This document shows, piece after piece, positions 28,619 to 37,070 of a DNA stretch of 64,000 nucleotides (position 1 is the stretch's first letter; each line of letters opens with the position of its first letter). The notes beneath the pieces are model-generated. The model searched no databases. It was given only the letters and a program-made list of their open reading frames with translations, and was not told where the DNA came from. Both the position numbers and the translations under genes were made by a program. Origin of the DNA: Bacteroides sp. Marseille-P3684 (GTDB lineage Bacteria; Bacteroidota; Bacteroidia; Bacteroidales; Bacteroidaceae); the NCBI RefSeq assembly GCF_900291465.1, contig NZ_LT985808.1, positions 1 through 64,000 of the forward strand, given 5' to 3'.

Positions 28619-29137
28619 TTATTCGGGTCTTTCACCAAGAGTCTTAAGAACTCCGTGAAGGGTGTTGCCACCTGATTGAAGAGCAGAGATAACGTTCTTC
28701 GCGGGCGATTGCAGCAATGCAATGATTTCTGCGATAACTTCGTCCTTGCTCTTGATATTGGTAAGAGTATCCAACTGATCAGCTCCTACGTAGAAGCTTT
28801 CCTCAGCATAAGCTGCTTTCAGGCCCGGAATGCCATCTTTAGCTACTTTCTTGAGCAGCTTGGCGGGAGCATTTGCTACATTGGCAAACAATACAGCAGT
28901 GGTACCTTTCAAGCAATCATATAACGGAGAGTAATCTTCCTCCAAGCTCTCAAGGGCCTTGTGAAGCAACGTGTTCTTCACAACCACCATCTTGATTTCC
29001 TGCTTGAAGCATTCTCTTCTCAAGGCTGCGGTTTCACCTGCCGTCATGGCAGTCACGTCAACCAGGTAGAAATGTCCGTATTCCTTTACAGTCTCAGCCA
29101 GCTGAGTTATAATCAAACTTTTATCTTCCTTTCTCAT
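28619..29137 (-). CDS. rplJ: 50S ribosomal protein L10
   Basis: 172 residues. It starts MRKEDKSLIITQLAETVKEYG and contains the rRNA-binding domain with MVVVKNTLLHKAL, plus a C-terminal helix (ALLQSPAKNVISAL region) that holds L7/L12 dimers. It anchors the stalk to 23S rRNA. In many bacteria L10-L12 represses its own operon by binding the leader; no such leader structure is obvious in the 15-bp gap to rplA. Confidence 0.97.
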   Translation of the reverse strand: MRKEDKSLIITQLAETVKEYGHFYLVDVTAMTAGETAALRRECFKQEIKMVVVKNTLLHKALESLEEDYSPLYDCLKGTTAVLFANVANAPAKLLKKVAKDGIPGLKAAYAEESFYVGADQLDTLTNIKSKDEVIAEIIALLQSPAKNVISALQSGGNTLHGVLKTLGERPE

Positions 29138-29152
29138 GATTCCTCCTTGTTA

Positions 29153-29851
29153 TTAGTTTTCCTCTACTGATTTCGGGTCAACCTTAATGCCCGGACTCAT
29201 TGTACTAGAAAGATAAATACTCTTGATATATGTACCTTTAGCCGCAGCAGGTTTCAGCTTGATGATTGTAGCCAGGAACTCTTTCGCATTCTCACGGATT
29301 GCATCAGCAGAGAATGAAATCTTACCGATGGAAGCGTGAACGATACCGCTCTTGTCTACCTTGAAGTCAATCTTACCTTGCTTAACCTCTCTGACAGCCT
29401 TGGCAACATCCATAGTTACAGTGCCACTCTTGGGGTTCGGCATCAATCCACGCGGACCGAGGATACGACCCAGAGCACCAATCTTACCCATGATAGACGG
29501 CATGGTGATGATCACATCAACATCAGTCCATCCACCTTTGATCTTTTCGATATATTCATCAAGACCAACATAGTCAGCGCCTGCCTCTTGTGCAGCAGCT
29601 TCAGCATCCGGTGTACACAGAACAAGGACTCTTGTAACCTTACCTGTACCGTGAGGAAGTGAAACGACACCTCTCACCATCTGGTTTGCCTTACGAGGGT
29701 CAACACCTAGACGTACATCAATATCGAGTGAAGCGTCGAACTTGGTATAGGTCACTTCCTTCACCAACTCTGCAGCTTCCTTCAGTGAGTATGCTTTCCC
29801 TGCTTCAATTTTCGATGCAGCCAACTTTTGATTTTTTGTCAGTTTACCCAT
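29153..29851 (-). CDS. rplA: 50S ribosomal protein L1
   Basis: 232 residues, standard length. Hallmarks include [34 protein letters not shown] and the [12 protein letters not shown] loop that contacts 23S rRNA at the L1 stalk. It follows rplK by 15 bp in the usual order. Confidence 0.97.
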   Translation of the reverse strand: MGKLTKNQKLAASKIEAGKAYSLKEAAELVKEVTYTKFDASLDIDVRLGVDPRKANQMVRGVVSLPHGTGKVTRVLVLCTPDAEAAAQEAGADYVGLDEYIEKIKGGWTDVDVIITMPSIMGKIGALGRILGPRGLMPNPKSGTVTMDVAKAVREVKQGKIDFKVDKSGIVHASIGKISFSADAIRENAKEFLATIIKLKPAAAKGTYIKSIYLSSTMSPGIKVDPKSVEEN

Positions 29852-29866
29852 TGTAATTGAAGTTTA

Positions 29867-30310
29867 TTAGTTATTACCCGGGAAATCCCCTTTAATACTG
29901 ATACCCATACTTCTAGCTGTACCGGCAACCATAGTCATGGCAGCTTCTACAGTAAAGCAGTTCAAGTCTACCAACTTGTCCTGAGCAATTGCGCGAACTT
30001 GATCCCAAGTCAGCTCAGCCACCTTCTTACGGTTGGGTTCTGCAGAACCGCCCTTAATCTTGGCAGCTTCGAGCAATTGAATTGCTACAGGAGGAGTTTT
30101 GATTACGAAATCAAAAGACTTGTCCGTGTAGTAAGTTATGATTACAGGCAAAATCTTGCCTGCCTTGTCCTGGGTTCTGGCGTTGAATTGCTTGCAAAAC
30201 TCCATGATGTTGATTCCCTTGGAACCCAAAGCAGGACCTACGGGAGGTGACGGATTTGCAGCGCCTCCTTTAATCTGTAATTTGATTAATCCAGCAACTT
30301 CTTTAGCCAT
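29867..30310 (-). CDS. rplK: 50S ribosomal protein L11
   Basis: 147 residues. The N-terminal [26 protein letters not shown] is the conserved factor-interacting domain, and the C-terminal domain ([23 protein letters not shown]) binds the GTPase centre of 23S rRNA. It follows nusG by 58 bp, the conserved order secE-nusG-rplK-rplA. Confidence 0.97.
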   Translation of the reverse strand: MAKEVAGLIKLQIKGGAANPSPPVGPALGSKGINIMEFCKQFNARTQDKAGKILPVIITYYTDKSFDFVIKTPPVAIQLLEAAKIKGGSAEPNRKKVAELTWDQVRAIAQDKLVDLNCFTVEAAMTMVAGTARSMGISIKGDFPGNN

Positions 30311-30368
30311 TGTCTTCTTGTTTTATATAAATGTTTATTGTAAAGAACGACATACGTAACAGGATACG

Positions 30369-30905
30369 TCATTCTTTCTCTACTTGCATAAAGCCTAATT
30401 CAAGCGGTGTCTTACGCCCGAATATCTTTACCATCACTTTCAGCTTCTTCTTTTCGCTGTTCACTTCTTCGATCAATCCGCTGAAACCACTGAAGGGACC
30501 TTCCGTCACCTTGACAGTCTCACCGATTTCATAGGGGATGTTCTCCTCCATTTCCGGTTGTCCGTCAACGATACCCAGGATACGGTTTACTTCAGATGTT
30601 CTCAAAGGAGTCGGGTTATCCATGCCACCTAGGAAGCCAATCACATTGGGAGTGTTTCTCAAATGATGAGTGACTTCACCCACCAAAGCTGCTTCCACCA
30701 AAACGTAACCGGGGAGATAGCTCCGTTCCTTCACAATCTTCTTGCCATTGCGAACCTGGTATACTTTTTCGGTCGGAATCAGTACCTGAGATACATACTC
30801 GCCCAGGTCACTATTGCGGATATCTGCCTCGAGATATTCCTTGACCTTGCTTTCTTTTCCACTGACGGCACGCAGTACGTACCACTTCTTTTCAATCTCA
30901 GACAT
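30369..30905 (-). CDS. nusG: Transcription termination/antitermination factor NusG
   Basis: 178 residues. An N-terminal NGN domain starts KKWYVLRAVSGKESKVKEYLE and includes ERSYLPGYVLVEA. The C-terminal KOW domain carries IGETVKVTEGPFSGFSGLIEEVN. NusG binds RNA polymerase and couples it with Rho or ribosomes. It starts 11 bp after the secE stop. A paralogue (UpxY type) is excluded by the operon context. Confidence 0.96.
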   Translation of the reverse strand: MSEIEKKWYVLRAVSGKESKVKEYLEADIRNSDLGEYVSQVLIPTEKVYQVRNGKKIVKERSYLPGYVLVEAALVGEVTHHLRNTPNVIGFLGGMDNPTPLRTSEVNRILGIVDGQPEMEENIPYEIGETVKVTEGPFSGFSGLIEEVNSEKKKLKVMVKIFGRKTPLELGFMQVEKE

Positions 30906-30916
30906 ACTTTTTCAGA

Positions 30917-31108
30917 TTAATGCGGGTAGACAAGTTCCATAACCCATTGGAAGAAAGAATCCATAGCGAAAACCACCAGCGCGATGAGCAGGGAAGCATA
31001 TAAAACAACTACCGCACTGTTAGTAAGTTCTGAACGAGTTGGCCAAGACACTTTATGGACAAGTTCGTCATAAGATTCCTTACAATAATTCACTAAACTC
31101 TTAAACAT
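30917..31108 (-). CDS. secE: Preprotein translocase subunit SecE
   Basis: About 63 residues with the single-helix SecE form. An amphipathic N-terminal part holds the HKVSWPTRSEL motif and is followed by one membrane helix (VVVLYASLLIALVVFAMD). It stabilises SecY in the inner membrane. I chose the ATG at 31108 (MFKSLVNYCKES); an ATG two codons earlier at 31114 is equally possible. Upstream codons would run into tRNA-Trp and are excluded. Confidence 0.92.
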   Translation of the reverse strand: MFKSLVNYCKESYDELVHKVSWPTRSELTNSAVVVLYASLLIALVVFAMDSFFQWVMELVYPH

Positions 31109-31125
31109 ATTCATTTTGTATTTAG

Positions 31126-31198
31126 CACGGGAAGAGAGGCTCGAACTCCCGACACCCGGTTTTGGAGACCGGTGCTCTACCAACTGAGCTATTCCCGT
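31126..31198 (-). tRNA. tRNA-Trp (anticodon CCA)
   Basis: 73 nt on the minus strand. The acceptor stem is ACGGGAA/TTCCCGT, the D-arm contains AGCTCAGTTGGTAGAGC, the anticodon loop is CTCCAAA within CCGGT/ACCGG, and the T-arm is GGAGTTCGAGCCTC. It lies between tuf and secE, a common Bacteroidetes arrangement. Confidence 0.95.
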
Positions 31199-31202
31199 AA
31201 AT

Positions 31203-31232
31203 AAACTCCCGACTAGGACCAGTCGGGAGTTT
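31203..31232 (-). terminator. Hairpin after tuf
   Basis: AAACTCCCGACT and AGTCGGGAGTTT form a 12-bp stem with a 6-base loop, 20 bp past the tuf stop and just before tRNA-Trp. The following T-tract is short on the minus strand, so readthrough into tRNA-Trp and secE or RNA processing is plausible. Confidence 0.6.
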
Positions 31233-31252
31233 ACCTATTCTATTCTTATGGA

Positions 31253-32437
31253 TTAGTCGAGGATTTCAGTAATCTGACCTGCACCTACCGTACGACCACC
31301 TTCACGGATAGCGAAGCGGAGACCTACGTTCAATGCAACCGGATAGATCAACTCAACAGTGATAGTTACGTTATCACCCGGCATTACCATTTCAGTTCCT
31401 TCCGGCAAAGTGATTTCACCGGTACAGTCCATGGTACGGAGGTAGAACTGAGGACGATATTTGTTGTGGAACGGAGTGTGACGACCACCTTCCTCTTTCT
31501 TCAAGATATAAACCTCTGCCTTGAACTTAGAGTGAGGCTTAACCTGACCCGGGTGGCAAAGAACCATACCACGTTTGATTTCGTTCTTGTCAACGCCACG
31601 GAGCAACAGACCTACGTTATCGCCGGCTTCACCCTGATCCAACAATTTGCGGAACATTTCAACACCGGTAACAACAGTCTTCTTGTCTTCACCAAGACCG
31701 AGGATTTCAACTTCGTCACCAACCTTAACAACACCGGTTTCAATACGGCCAGTAGCAACAGTACCACGACCAGTGATTGAGAACACGTCTTCAACCGGCA
31801 TCAAGAAAGGTTTATCAACATCGCGCGGAGGCAGAGGAATCCAAGTATCAACAGCATCCATCAACTCCATGATCTTCTCTTCCCATTCAGGAACACCGTT
31901 CAAGGCACCGAGGGCAGAACCACGAATGATAGGAGTGTTGTCGCCGTCGAAATCGTAGAACGAAAGGAGCTCACGCATTTCCATTTCTACCAATTCCAAC
32001 ATTTCCTCATCATCAACCATATCGCACTTGTTCAAGAATACGACCAAACGAGGAACGTTTACCTGACGAGCCAACAGGATGTGCTCACGAGTCTGAGGCA
32101 TCGGACCGTCGGTTGCAGCAACTACGATGATAGCACCATCCATCTGAGCGGCACCAGTTACCATGTTCTTCACATAGTCGGCGTGTCCCGGACAGTCTAC
32201 GTGAGCGTAGTGACGGTTTGCAGTTTGGTATTCAACGTGAGAAGTGTTGATAGTGATACCTCTTTCCTTCTCTTCAGGAGCGTTATCGATCTGATCGAAA
32301 GACTTAACTTCAGAAAGACCTTTCTTTGCCAACACAGTCGTGATAGCAGCAGTCAAAGTAGTCTTACCGTGGTCAACGTGGCCGATCGTACCGATGTTAA
32401 CGTGCGGTTTTGAACGTTCAAATTTCTCTTTAGCCAT
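31253..32437 (-). CDS. tuf: Translation elongation factor Tu
   Basis: 394 residues, full length. The GTPase motifs are intact: GHVDHGKT (19-26), [12 protein letters not shown] and NKCDMVDD, with ERGITI in the switch region. Domains 2 and 3 follow, with the conserved [18 protein letters not shown] and GRTVGAGQI at the C-terminus. It delivers aminoacyl-tRNA to the ribosome. It lies just after four tRNA genes, the same arrangement as thrU-tyrU-glyT-thrT-tufB in E. coli. Confidence 0.97.
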   Translation of the reverse strand: MAKEKFERSKPHVNIGTIGHVDHGKTTLTAAITTVLAKKGLSEVKSFDQIDNAPEEKERGITINTSHVEYQTANRHYAHVDCPGHADYVKNMVTGAAQMDGAIIVVAATDGPMPQTREHILLARQVNVPRLVVFLNKCDMVDDEEMLELVEMEMRELLSFYDFDGDNTPIIRGSALGALNGVPEWEEKIMELMDAVDTWIPLPPRDVDKPFLMPVEDVFSITGRGTVATGRIETGVVKVGDEVEILGLGEDKKTVVTGVEMFRKLLDQGEAGDNVGLLLRGVDKNEIKRGMVLCHPGQVKPHSKFKAEVYILKKEEGGRHTPFHNKYRPQFYLRTMDCTGEITLPEGTEMVMPGDNVTITVELIYPVALNVGLRFAIREGGRTVGAGQITEILD

Positions 32438-32490
32438 AGCTTTATTGTTTTTTATCGATTAGTAATTCAAAAATAAGCTGCATTTATAAG

Positions 32491-32562
<72 letters not shown>

Positions 32563-32579
32563 AGGATTACAAAGAAAAG

Positions 32580-32652
32580 AGCGGAAGACGGGACTCGAAC
32601 CCGCGACCCTCAGCTTGGGAAGCTAATGCTCTACCAACTGAGCTACTTCCGC
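32580..32652 (-). tRNA. tRNA-Gly (anticodon CCC)
   Basis: 73 nt. The acceptor stem is GCGGAAG/CTTCCGC and the anticodon stem TTAGC/GCTGA encloses the loop TTCCCAA, so positions 34-36 read CCC. In E. coli the tRNA-Gly at this place in the tufB cluster has TCC. The T-arm is GCGGGTTCGAGTCCCGT. Confidence 0.92.
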
Positions 32653-32662
32653 GTTTTTCCTG

Positions 32663-32745
32663 TGGGCAAAGATGGATTCGAACCACCGAAGGCGTAAGCC
32701 AGCAGATTTACAGTCTGCCCCATTTGGCCACTCTGGTATTTGCCC
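32663..32745 (-). tRNA. tRNA-Tyr (anticodon GTA)
   Basis: 83 nt with a long variable arm. The acceptor stem is GGGCAAA/TTTGCCC with discriminator A. The anticodon stem GCAGA/TCTGC encloses CTGTAAA (GTA). Confidence 0.95.
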
Positions 32746-32755
32746 GTTTCTTCTG

Positions 32756-32829
32756 AGCCTCTTGTCGGATTCGAACCAACGACCCCGAGATTACAAATCA
32801 CGTGCTCTGGCCAACTGAGCTAAAGAGGC
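32756..32829 (-). tRNA. tRNA-Thr (anticodon TGT)
   Basis: 74 nt. The acceptor stem is GCCTCTT/AAGAGGC, and the anticodon stem CGTGA/TCTCG (one mismatch-like pair) encloses TTTGTAA (TGT). First tRNA of the tuf operon. Confidence 0.94.
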
Positions 32830-32839
32830 GTTTATGCAT

Positions 32840-32869
32840 AGCCGTTCCACTAGTCCTAGTGAAACGGCT
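32840..32869 (-). promoter_or_regulatory. Leader hairpin at the start of the tRNA-tuf transcript
   Basis: AGCCGTT-C-CACTAG and CTAGTG-A-AACGGCT pair around two bases. The hairpin falls right after the predicted transcription start and 10 bp before the first tRNA. It may mark the 5' end for processing or be a leftover terminator for hpf; no T-run follows. Confidence 0.5.
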
Positions 32870-32870
32870 G

Positions 32871-32900
32871 CAAATTTAGGTATTTATTTTGAATCACAAA
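32871..32900 (-). promoter_or_regulatory. Promoter of the tRNA-tuf operon
   Basis: On the minus strand TTTG (32897-32900), 18 bp, then TAAATTTG (32871-32878). The -33 element sits inside an 18-bp perfect palindrome (32894-32911, TCACAAAAGCTTTTGTGA) located just past the hpf stop. Confidence 0.7.
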
Positions 32901-32917
32901 AGCTTTTGTGAACTTTT

Positions 32918-33217
32918 TTACTTACCGCGCTGTTTTTCCTTGAATTTCTGTAACTGCTTGGCCAGCGCATCCAAACTCAAATCAACGGCTTCTTCAAATG
33001 TGTCGCAAACCTTCTCCGCATACAGGTCCGAGTTGGGTACATAAACCTTGATACCCGCTTCCTTATTTTTGGCAGTTTCGGGCTTCACGACTTTCAGTGA
33101 CACCTCTACCTTTCTTATTTCATCGCAATACTTCTCTAGCTTGGCAACTTTCTTCTGGATAAAAGCTTGCAGTTGTTCCGAAGCATCAAAATGAATTGAT
33201 TGAATTCTGATTTCCAT
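32918..33217 (-). CDS. hpf: Ribosome hibernation factor (HPF/RaiA family)
   Basis: 99 residues, the short form. It begins MEIRIQSIHFDASEQLQAFIQKKVAKLEKY and contains VEVSLKVVKP and GIKVYVPNSDLYAEKVCDTFEEAVDLSLDAL, the pattern of proteins that bind the 30S decoding site and inactivate ribosomes in slow growth. No long C-terminal dimerisation domain is present. It follows the recombinase gene by 16 bp and is probably on the rpsU transcript. Confidence 0.92.
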   Translation of the reverse strand: MEIRIQSIHFDASEQLQAFIQKKVAKLEKYCDEIRKVEVSLKVVKPETAKNKEAGIKVYVPNSDLYAEKVCDTFEEAVDLSLDALAKQLQKFKEKQRGK

Positions 33218-33233
33218 ATAAACCTCCTTTTCT

Positions 33234-34118
33234 TTAGGCTCTAGGATGAGCTTGTTTATAAATCTGTTTCAGTTCCTCGAAACTCGTGTGCGTATAGATT
33301 TCCGTAGTCTTCAGGCTCGCATGTCCGAGCAGTTCCTTCACCACTTCCAGATTGACATCATGATTCAACATCGAGGTGGCAAATGTATGCCGTAATACGT
33401 GCGGACTGCGTTTCTTCAACGTAACGACTTCCGACAAACTTCTTTTCACCAAATTATACACAAGTCCGGGATATAGCCGCCGACCGTCCGTCCTGACAAA
33501 CAGGGCATCGGAGTCGCGCACCGGAACAGCTTCGTTTCTGAGTTGGATATAGGCCTCCACATCATGGCGAAGCTCTTCGCCAAAGGGGATCAGGCGTTGT
33601 TTGTTTCTTTTTCCTGTCACCTTGATTACGGAAGCACTGAAATCGACGTCCTTGTCATCCAGCCCGATGAGCTCGGCCTGACGCATGCCCGTCAGATAAA
33701 AGGTCTCCAGAATCAAGTGGTCGCGAACGCTTTCAAAGTCGCCTTCGTCCGGCGTCTCGTCCAGAAGTCTGTCCATGTCCTGCTCTTTCACAAAAACAGG
33801 CAAAGGCTTTTTCTTCTTCGGACCGACCATCTTCAGCATGGGATTCTTCGTCACCAAGCCTCGGAGAAGCAGGAACCTGTAGAATGAGCGCAAGGCACTC
33901 AGCTTACGGTTCACCGAAGTTGCCGTGTAGTCATCATCCATCAGTGTCATCACCCATTGGCGGACAACATCCACATCCATCGTCTGCCACGTCAACTCCG
34001 CATCCACATTCGCGAAGTATGCTTCAAACTGCCGCAAGTCATTCCCGTAACTCAACAACGTGTCCGGTGAATAGTTGCGTTCCACTCGAAGATACTCCAA
34101 GAAAGAATCTACCAACAT
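33234..34118 (-). CDS. Tyrosine recombinase, XerC/XerD-like
   Basis: 294 residues. A core-binding domain (FLEYLRVERNYSPDTLLSYGNDL) precedes the catalytic domain. All six catalytic positions can be placed: Arg146 (TGMRQAEL), Lys170 (VTGKRNK), His240 and Arg243 (SPHVLRHTF), His266 (LLGHASLKTT) and Tyr275 (EIYTHTS). Length and context (rpsU upstream, hpf downstream) point to the housekeeping Xer protein that resolves chromosome dimers rather than a phage or transposon integrase. Whether it is XerC or XerD is not decided. Confidence 0.88.
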   Translation of the reverse strand: MLVDSFLEYLRVERNYSPDTLLSYGNDLRQFEAYFANVDAELTWQTMDVDVVRQWVMTLMDDDYTATSVNRKLSALRSFYRFLLLRGLVTKNPMLKMVGPKKKKPLPVFVKEQDMDRLLDETPDEGDFESVRDHLILETFYLTGMRQAELIGLDDKDVDFSASVIKVTGKRNKQRLIPFGEELRHDVEAYIQLRNEAVPVRDSDALFVRTDGRRLYPGLVYNLVKRSLSEVVTLKKRSPHVLRHTFATSMLNHDVNLEVVKELLGHASLKTTEIYTHTSFEELKQIYKQAHPRA

Positions 34119-34193
34119 AAGAATCGTTGCTACTATAATTCAGCAACGAATATATGGAAATTCGGCAATAAATTCAAGAATTTTGCGAAATAA

Positions 34194-34385
34194 TTATTCT
34201 TCTGTTTGCTGAAGTTTCTGTACGTAGATGGCATGTTCCATCTTAAGTCTTTTAAGTACAGACGGTTTGTCATACTGTTGTCTGCTTCTCAGCTCTTTGA
34301 TGACACCGGTCTTTTCAAATTTTCTCTTAAACTTCTTCAGCGCTTTCTCAATGTTTTCGCCTTCTTTTACAGGTACTACAATCAT
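34194..34385 (-). CDS. rpsU: 30S ribosomal protein S21
   Basis: 63 residues, very basic, with the S21 pattern MIVVPVKEGENIEKALKKFKRKFEKTGVIKELRSRQQYDKPS. It belongs to the 30S platform near the anti-Shine-Dalgarno end of 16S rRNA. It has its own consensus promoter and lies 75 bp upstream of the recombinase gene. Confidence 0.96.
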   Translation of the reverse strand: MIVVPVKEGENIEKALKKFKRKFEKTGVIKELRSRQQYDKPSVLKRLKMEHAIYVQKLQQTEE

Positions 34386-34440
34386 TTTGCTTTTGTTTTT
34401 ATAGAGTTAGTTATTAATTATATGCATTGCAAAGTGGGCG

Positions 34441-34471
34441 CAAAATTACATATACTTTCCTTATTTACAAA
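34441..34471 (-). promoter_or_regulatory. Promoter of rpsU
   Basis: On the minus strand TTTG (34468-34471), exactly 19 bp, then TAATTTTG (34441-34448). It lies about 55 bp before the rpsU ATG and just after the mdh terminator. Confidence 0.78.
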
Positions 34472-34502
34472 ACATTCCTTCACTTTTCTGAAAAAAGGAT
34501 GC

Positions 34503-34545
34503 AAAAAGGCTCCCGCCTGCCTCTCATGCGAGGCGGACGGGAGCC
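34503..34545 (-). terminator. Terminator of mdh
   Basis: GGCTCCCG pairs with CGGGAGCC, extended by the partly paired CCTGCCTC/GAGGCGGA, around TCATGC. On the minus strand the stem is followed by TTTTTG. It lies 28 bp past the mdh stop. Confidence 0.88.
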
Positions 34546-34573
34546 CTATCTGCAAAAACGACAGTATGCAAGT

Positions 34574-35575
34574 TTATTTGATGTTCGGGTTCAGCTTGTT
34601 CCACTCGGAGATGGCAGGAAGAACGCCCATGGCGATCACTTCGTCGCGCAACTCGCAGAGGTGAGCATAGCTCTTGTCCAGAGCAGCCTGCTCTTCAGCA
34701 GTTCCGTTCAAGGCATTGCAGTGGCAGCCATCAGCCGTGATGGAAGTTTCCCATGCCATCATGATGTGGTCGTATTTTTCATTGGAAACATACGTACCTG
34801 CCGGCCAGCGGAAAGCCTTGCCACCCATGGCAGCTGCAATCATCTCGATGGAAACGTATGCCGGGCTCTGGAAGGAAGAACGGCCACGAAGTGCGATGAT
34901 GTTGGCACCACCCTTGGTCACCTTCTGCTGGATTTCAGCCCATTGCTCTTTGGTCAGCGCATCGGTACCGATGATGTCGGTCAACGGCTTGCCATTCACC
35001 TTGGCAGTAGAGGCAAACACAGCCATCTGCTCGCCGTGACCACCGTATGTACGGCAGTTTTCAACAGCATCCATGGCTACACCGAAGTGTTTTGCCAGTT
35101 CGCTGCGCAGACGGGTTGAGTCGAGGGCAGCAAGTGTAGTCACCTGAGAAGGTTTCAAACCGGAATATAACAAGGTAATCAAACCGGTGATGTCAGCGGG
35201 GTTGAAGATAACCACAATGTGTTTTACATCGGGGCAGTATGCCTTTACGTTCTTACCGAACTCTTCGGCAATAGCAGCATTACCTTTCAACAAATCCTCA
35301 CGGGTCATACCGGCCTTACGGGCAGCACCACCTGAGTTCACGATATATTTAGCACCGGTCAAAGCTTCCTTGATGTCAGAAGTGAAAGTCACATTCACAC
35401 CTTCAAAGCCGCAGTGGTACAGTTCTTCAGCCACACCTTCCAAACCCGGAGCATAGGGGTCATACAGACAGATGTTTGAAGTTAAACCCATCATGATAGC
35501 TGTTTGAGCCATGTTTGAACCGATCATGCCGGCTGCACCTACGATAGTAAGTTTTTCGTTTGTCAAGAAATTCAT
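34574..35575 (-). CDS. mdh: Malate dehydrogenase
   Basis: 333 residues. The Rossmann glycine motif is GAAGMIGSNM (13-22), and Asp39 in LYDP probably selects NAD. Substrate-binding Arg residues fall in RKAGMTRED (86-94). The active-site pair is Asp152/Arg155 (LDSTRLR) with His180 in YGGHGEQM. It interconverts malate and oxaloacetate; in these anaerobes it feeds the reductive branch towards fumarate and succinate. Monocistronic, with its own promoter and terminator. Lactate dehydrogenase is a related family, but the sequence around GGHGEQMAVF fits malate dehydrogenase. Confidence 0.93.
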   Translation of the reverse strand: MNFLTNEKLTIVGAAGMIGSNMAQTAIMMGLTSNICLYDPYAPGLEGVAEELYHCGFEGVNVTFTSDIKEALTGAKYIVNSGGAARKAGMTREDLLKGNAAIAEEFGKNVKAYCPDVKHIVVIFNPADITGLITLLYSGLKPSQVTTLAALDSTRLRSELAKHFGVAMDAVENCRTYGGHGEQMAVFASTAKVNGKPLTDIIGTDALTKEQWAEIQQKVTKGGANIIALRGRSSFQSPAYVSIEMIAAAMGGKAFRWPAGTYVSNEKYDHIMMAWETSITADGCHCNALNGTAEEQAALDKSYAHLCELRDEVIAMGVLPAISEWNKLNPNIK

Positions 35576-35615
35576 AGTCTATCTATTTTGATTACATTTT
35601 GTCTAATTCTGTTCG

Positions 35616-35623
35616 CAAATTTA
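35616..35623 (-). promoter_or_regulatory. Candidate -7 box for mdh
   Basis: TAAATTTG on the minus strand, followed by CG, about 40 bp before the ATG. No clear -33 TTTG is found at the right distance. Confidence 0.5.
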
Positions 35624-35757
35624 GCCATTTATTTGAATTGTGTCCGTCAGCAAGATTTAATAATTTATAAATGTAAGTCCAAGTGTCGCTCGTGGAACGG
35701 ACGTATGCCATCAGCCTGCCATTTTGTTCAGACGAGTTGGCAATCCGGCGGCATTCC

Positions 35758-36876
35758 TCACTCTTTGTCAAACCGACGGAAAGCTTCGGCAACGGCATGA
35801 AAGGCTTCCTTGGGTGCCCAGGGAGGCATCCTGCGTGAACGCGCATCGTCTGACGGATAGGTCTTTACCAGGCTGTAAGAGGTCATATCGGGGTCGAAGC
35901 CCTGTTCACGGTAAGGGGAGATGGGAAAGGAGAAAACATAAATGAACAATCCCTGAATGCCTGAATCCTGCAACAGACTGATTTGCGTCCGGACATAGTC
36001 CGCCTGTTCCCGTTCACTTCTTGTCGGGGTGACGCCTCCTTCATACACAGGCGCCCCTTCGGCATCCGTTCCCTGCAGGATGGCATATCCGGCTCCTCCC
36101 CTTTTGGCAGCCCCTTCATAGGCACAACAACCGACCTCCATCACGATGACCGGCTTGCCCTGTTCCTGATAACGGCGGATGCCTGCCACATAGTCCGCAT
36201 CGGTCTGCACATCACGATAGTAATCCACCCCAATCAGGTCAAACATTTCCCAGTTTACGGTTTCCCAGGTACCGGAAGAATAGGTCACACGCCCTTTGAA
36301 GTGCGAACGGACGGCACGGCAGACAGCACTCAGAATCCGGTTCAACGTCGCAATGCTCGCTTTCGCCTTCCCCACATAGGCTTCTCTTTCCTGGATATCG
36401 GACGGAGGCATCAGGGAGCTCACCCTTTCTGCAATGTTGTTACCGGGGAGCACCCCTTCATTGAACAACGAGTATTCACATCCTGCCACGAACACCAGGT
36501 CGATGCCTTTGCTTCGTAATTCCTCCGCGGCCTTCGCTGCTTCAGTCATGTAGGCCACCGTTTCCCCGGCTCCTACATTCATCTTCCACGGATTGAAGAA
36601 CACGGTCAGTCCGGCTGCATGTGCGATTTCAGTCGCCATCTTCAGACGCTCTATATCCTCACCTTCAATCCGCACGGCATTGGCATGCAACGTATGGGCT
36701 ATCACACCCATGTCATATTCCACCAAAGCGGCATCAAACGTATCCACCGAGCAGGACTCGGGGGTAAATTTCAATCCGACATCATAGACCACGCCTCGCC
36801 AGCCCAACGTCGTCTGCGCCAGACTGCCCGTACATAAAAAGGGGAGCATCATGATTAAAAGTTTTTGAAGATTCAT
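35758..36876 (-). CDS. Secreted TIM-barrel-like protein, possible glycoside hydrolase (unassigned)
   Basis: 372 residues with a signal peptide ending near GSLAQ. After it, GWRGVVYDVGLKFTPES leads into a repeating beta-strand/helix pattern: ANAVRIEGEDIERL, LTVFFNPWKMNVG, LVFVAGCEYSLFNEG, VTYSSGTWETVNWEMFDLIGVDYYRD, KPVIVMEVGCCAYEG, GLFIYVFSF. The Glu residues in GCEYS and VMEVG are placed as in (beta/alpha)8 glycosidases, so a sugar-hydrolase activity is possible but not shown. The frame extends three codons upstream; MNLQKLLIM at 36876 makes the better signal peptide. It is isolated, downstream of a long noncoding gap. Confidence 0.6.
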   Translation of the reverse strand: MNLQKLLIMMLPFLCTGSLAQTTLGWRGVVYDVGLKFTPESCSVDTFDAALVEYDMGVIAHTLHANAVRIEGEDIERLKMATEIAHAAGLTVFFNPWKMNVGAGETVAYMTEAAKAAEELRSKGIDLVFVAGCEYSLFNEGVLPGNNIAERVSSLMPPSDIQEREAYVGKAKASIATLNRILSAVCRAVRSHFKGRVTYSSGTWETVNWEMFDLIGVDYYRDVQTDADYVAGIRRYQEQGKPVIVMEVGCCAYEGAAKRGGAGYAILQGTDAEGAPVYEGGVTPTRSEREQADYVRTQISLLQDSGIQGLFIYVFSFPISPYREQGFDPDMTSYSLVKTYPSDDARSRRMPPWAPKEAFHAVAEAFRRFDKE

Positions 36877-37070
36877 AGTTTCCAAATCTGTTAGAGTTGG
36901 TCCTCAACCAGCAAAAGCCAAACAGGTTCTTTTATCTGTATGGGATTCTTCCTGCTGAAAGTCCTCACAAAGGTATCAAATAAAGTCCTCAATACAAACT
37001 GCCATATTAGTTGTAAAAGAGAAGTCTATTCCACAGACAATCACATTGCAAGCAAAAGCGCCCTTATACC
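36877..37070. other. Noncoding spacer upstream of the TIM-barrel-like gene
   Basis: About 190 bp of AT-rich sequence with no gene, RNA or clear promoter that I can support. The repeat element begins at 37071. Confidence 0.5.

Noticed and set aside
33234-34118. Phage or transposon integrase
   Set aside because: Length, catalytic layout and the rpsU/hpf neighbours fit a chromosomal Xer recombinase; no other mobile genes are nearby.
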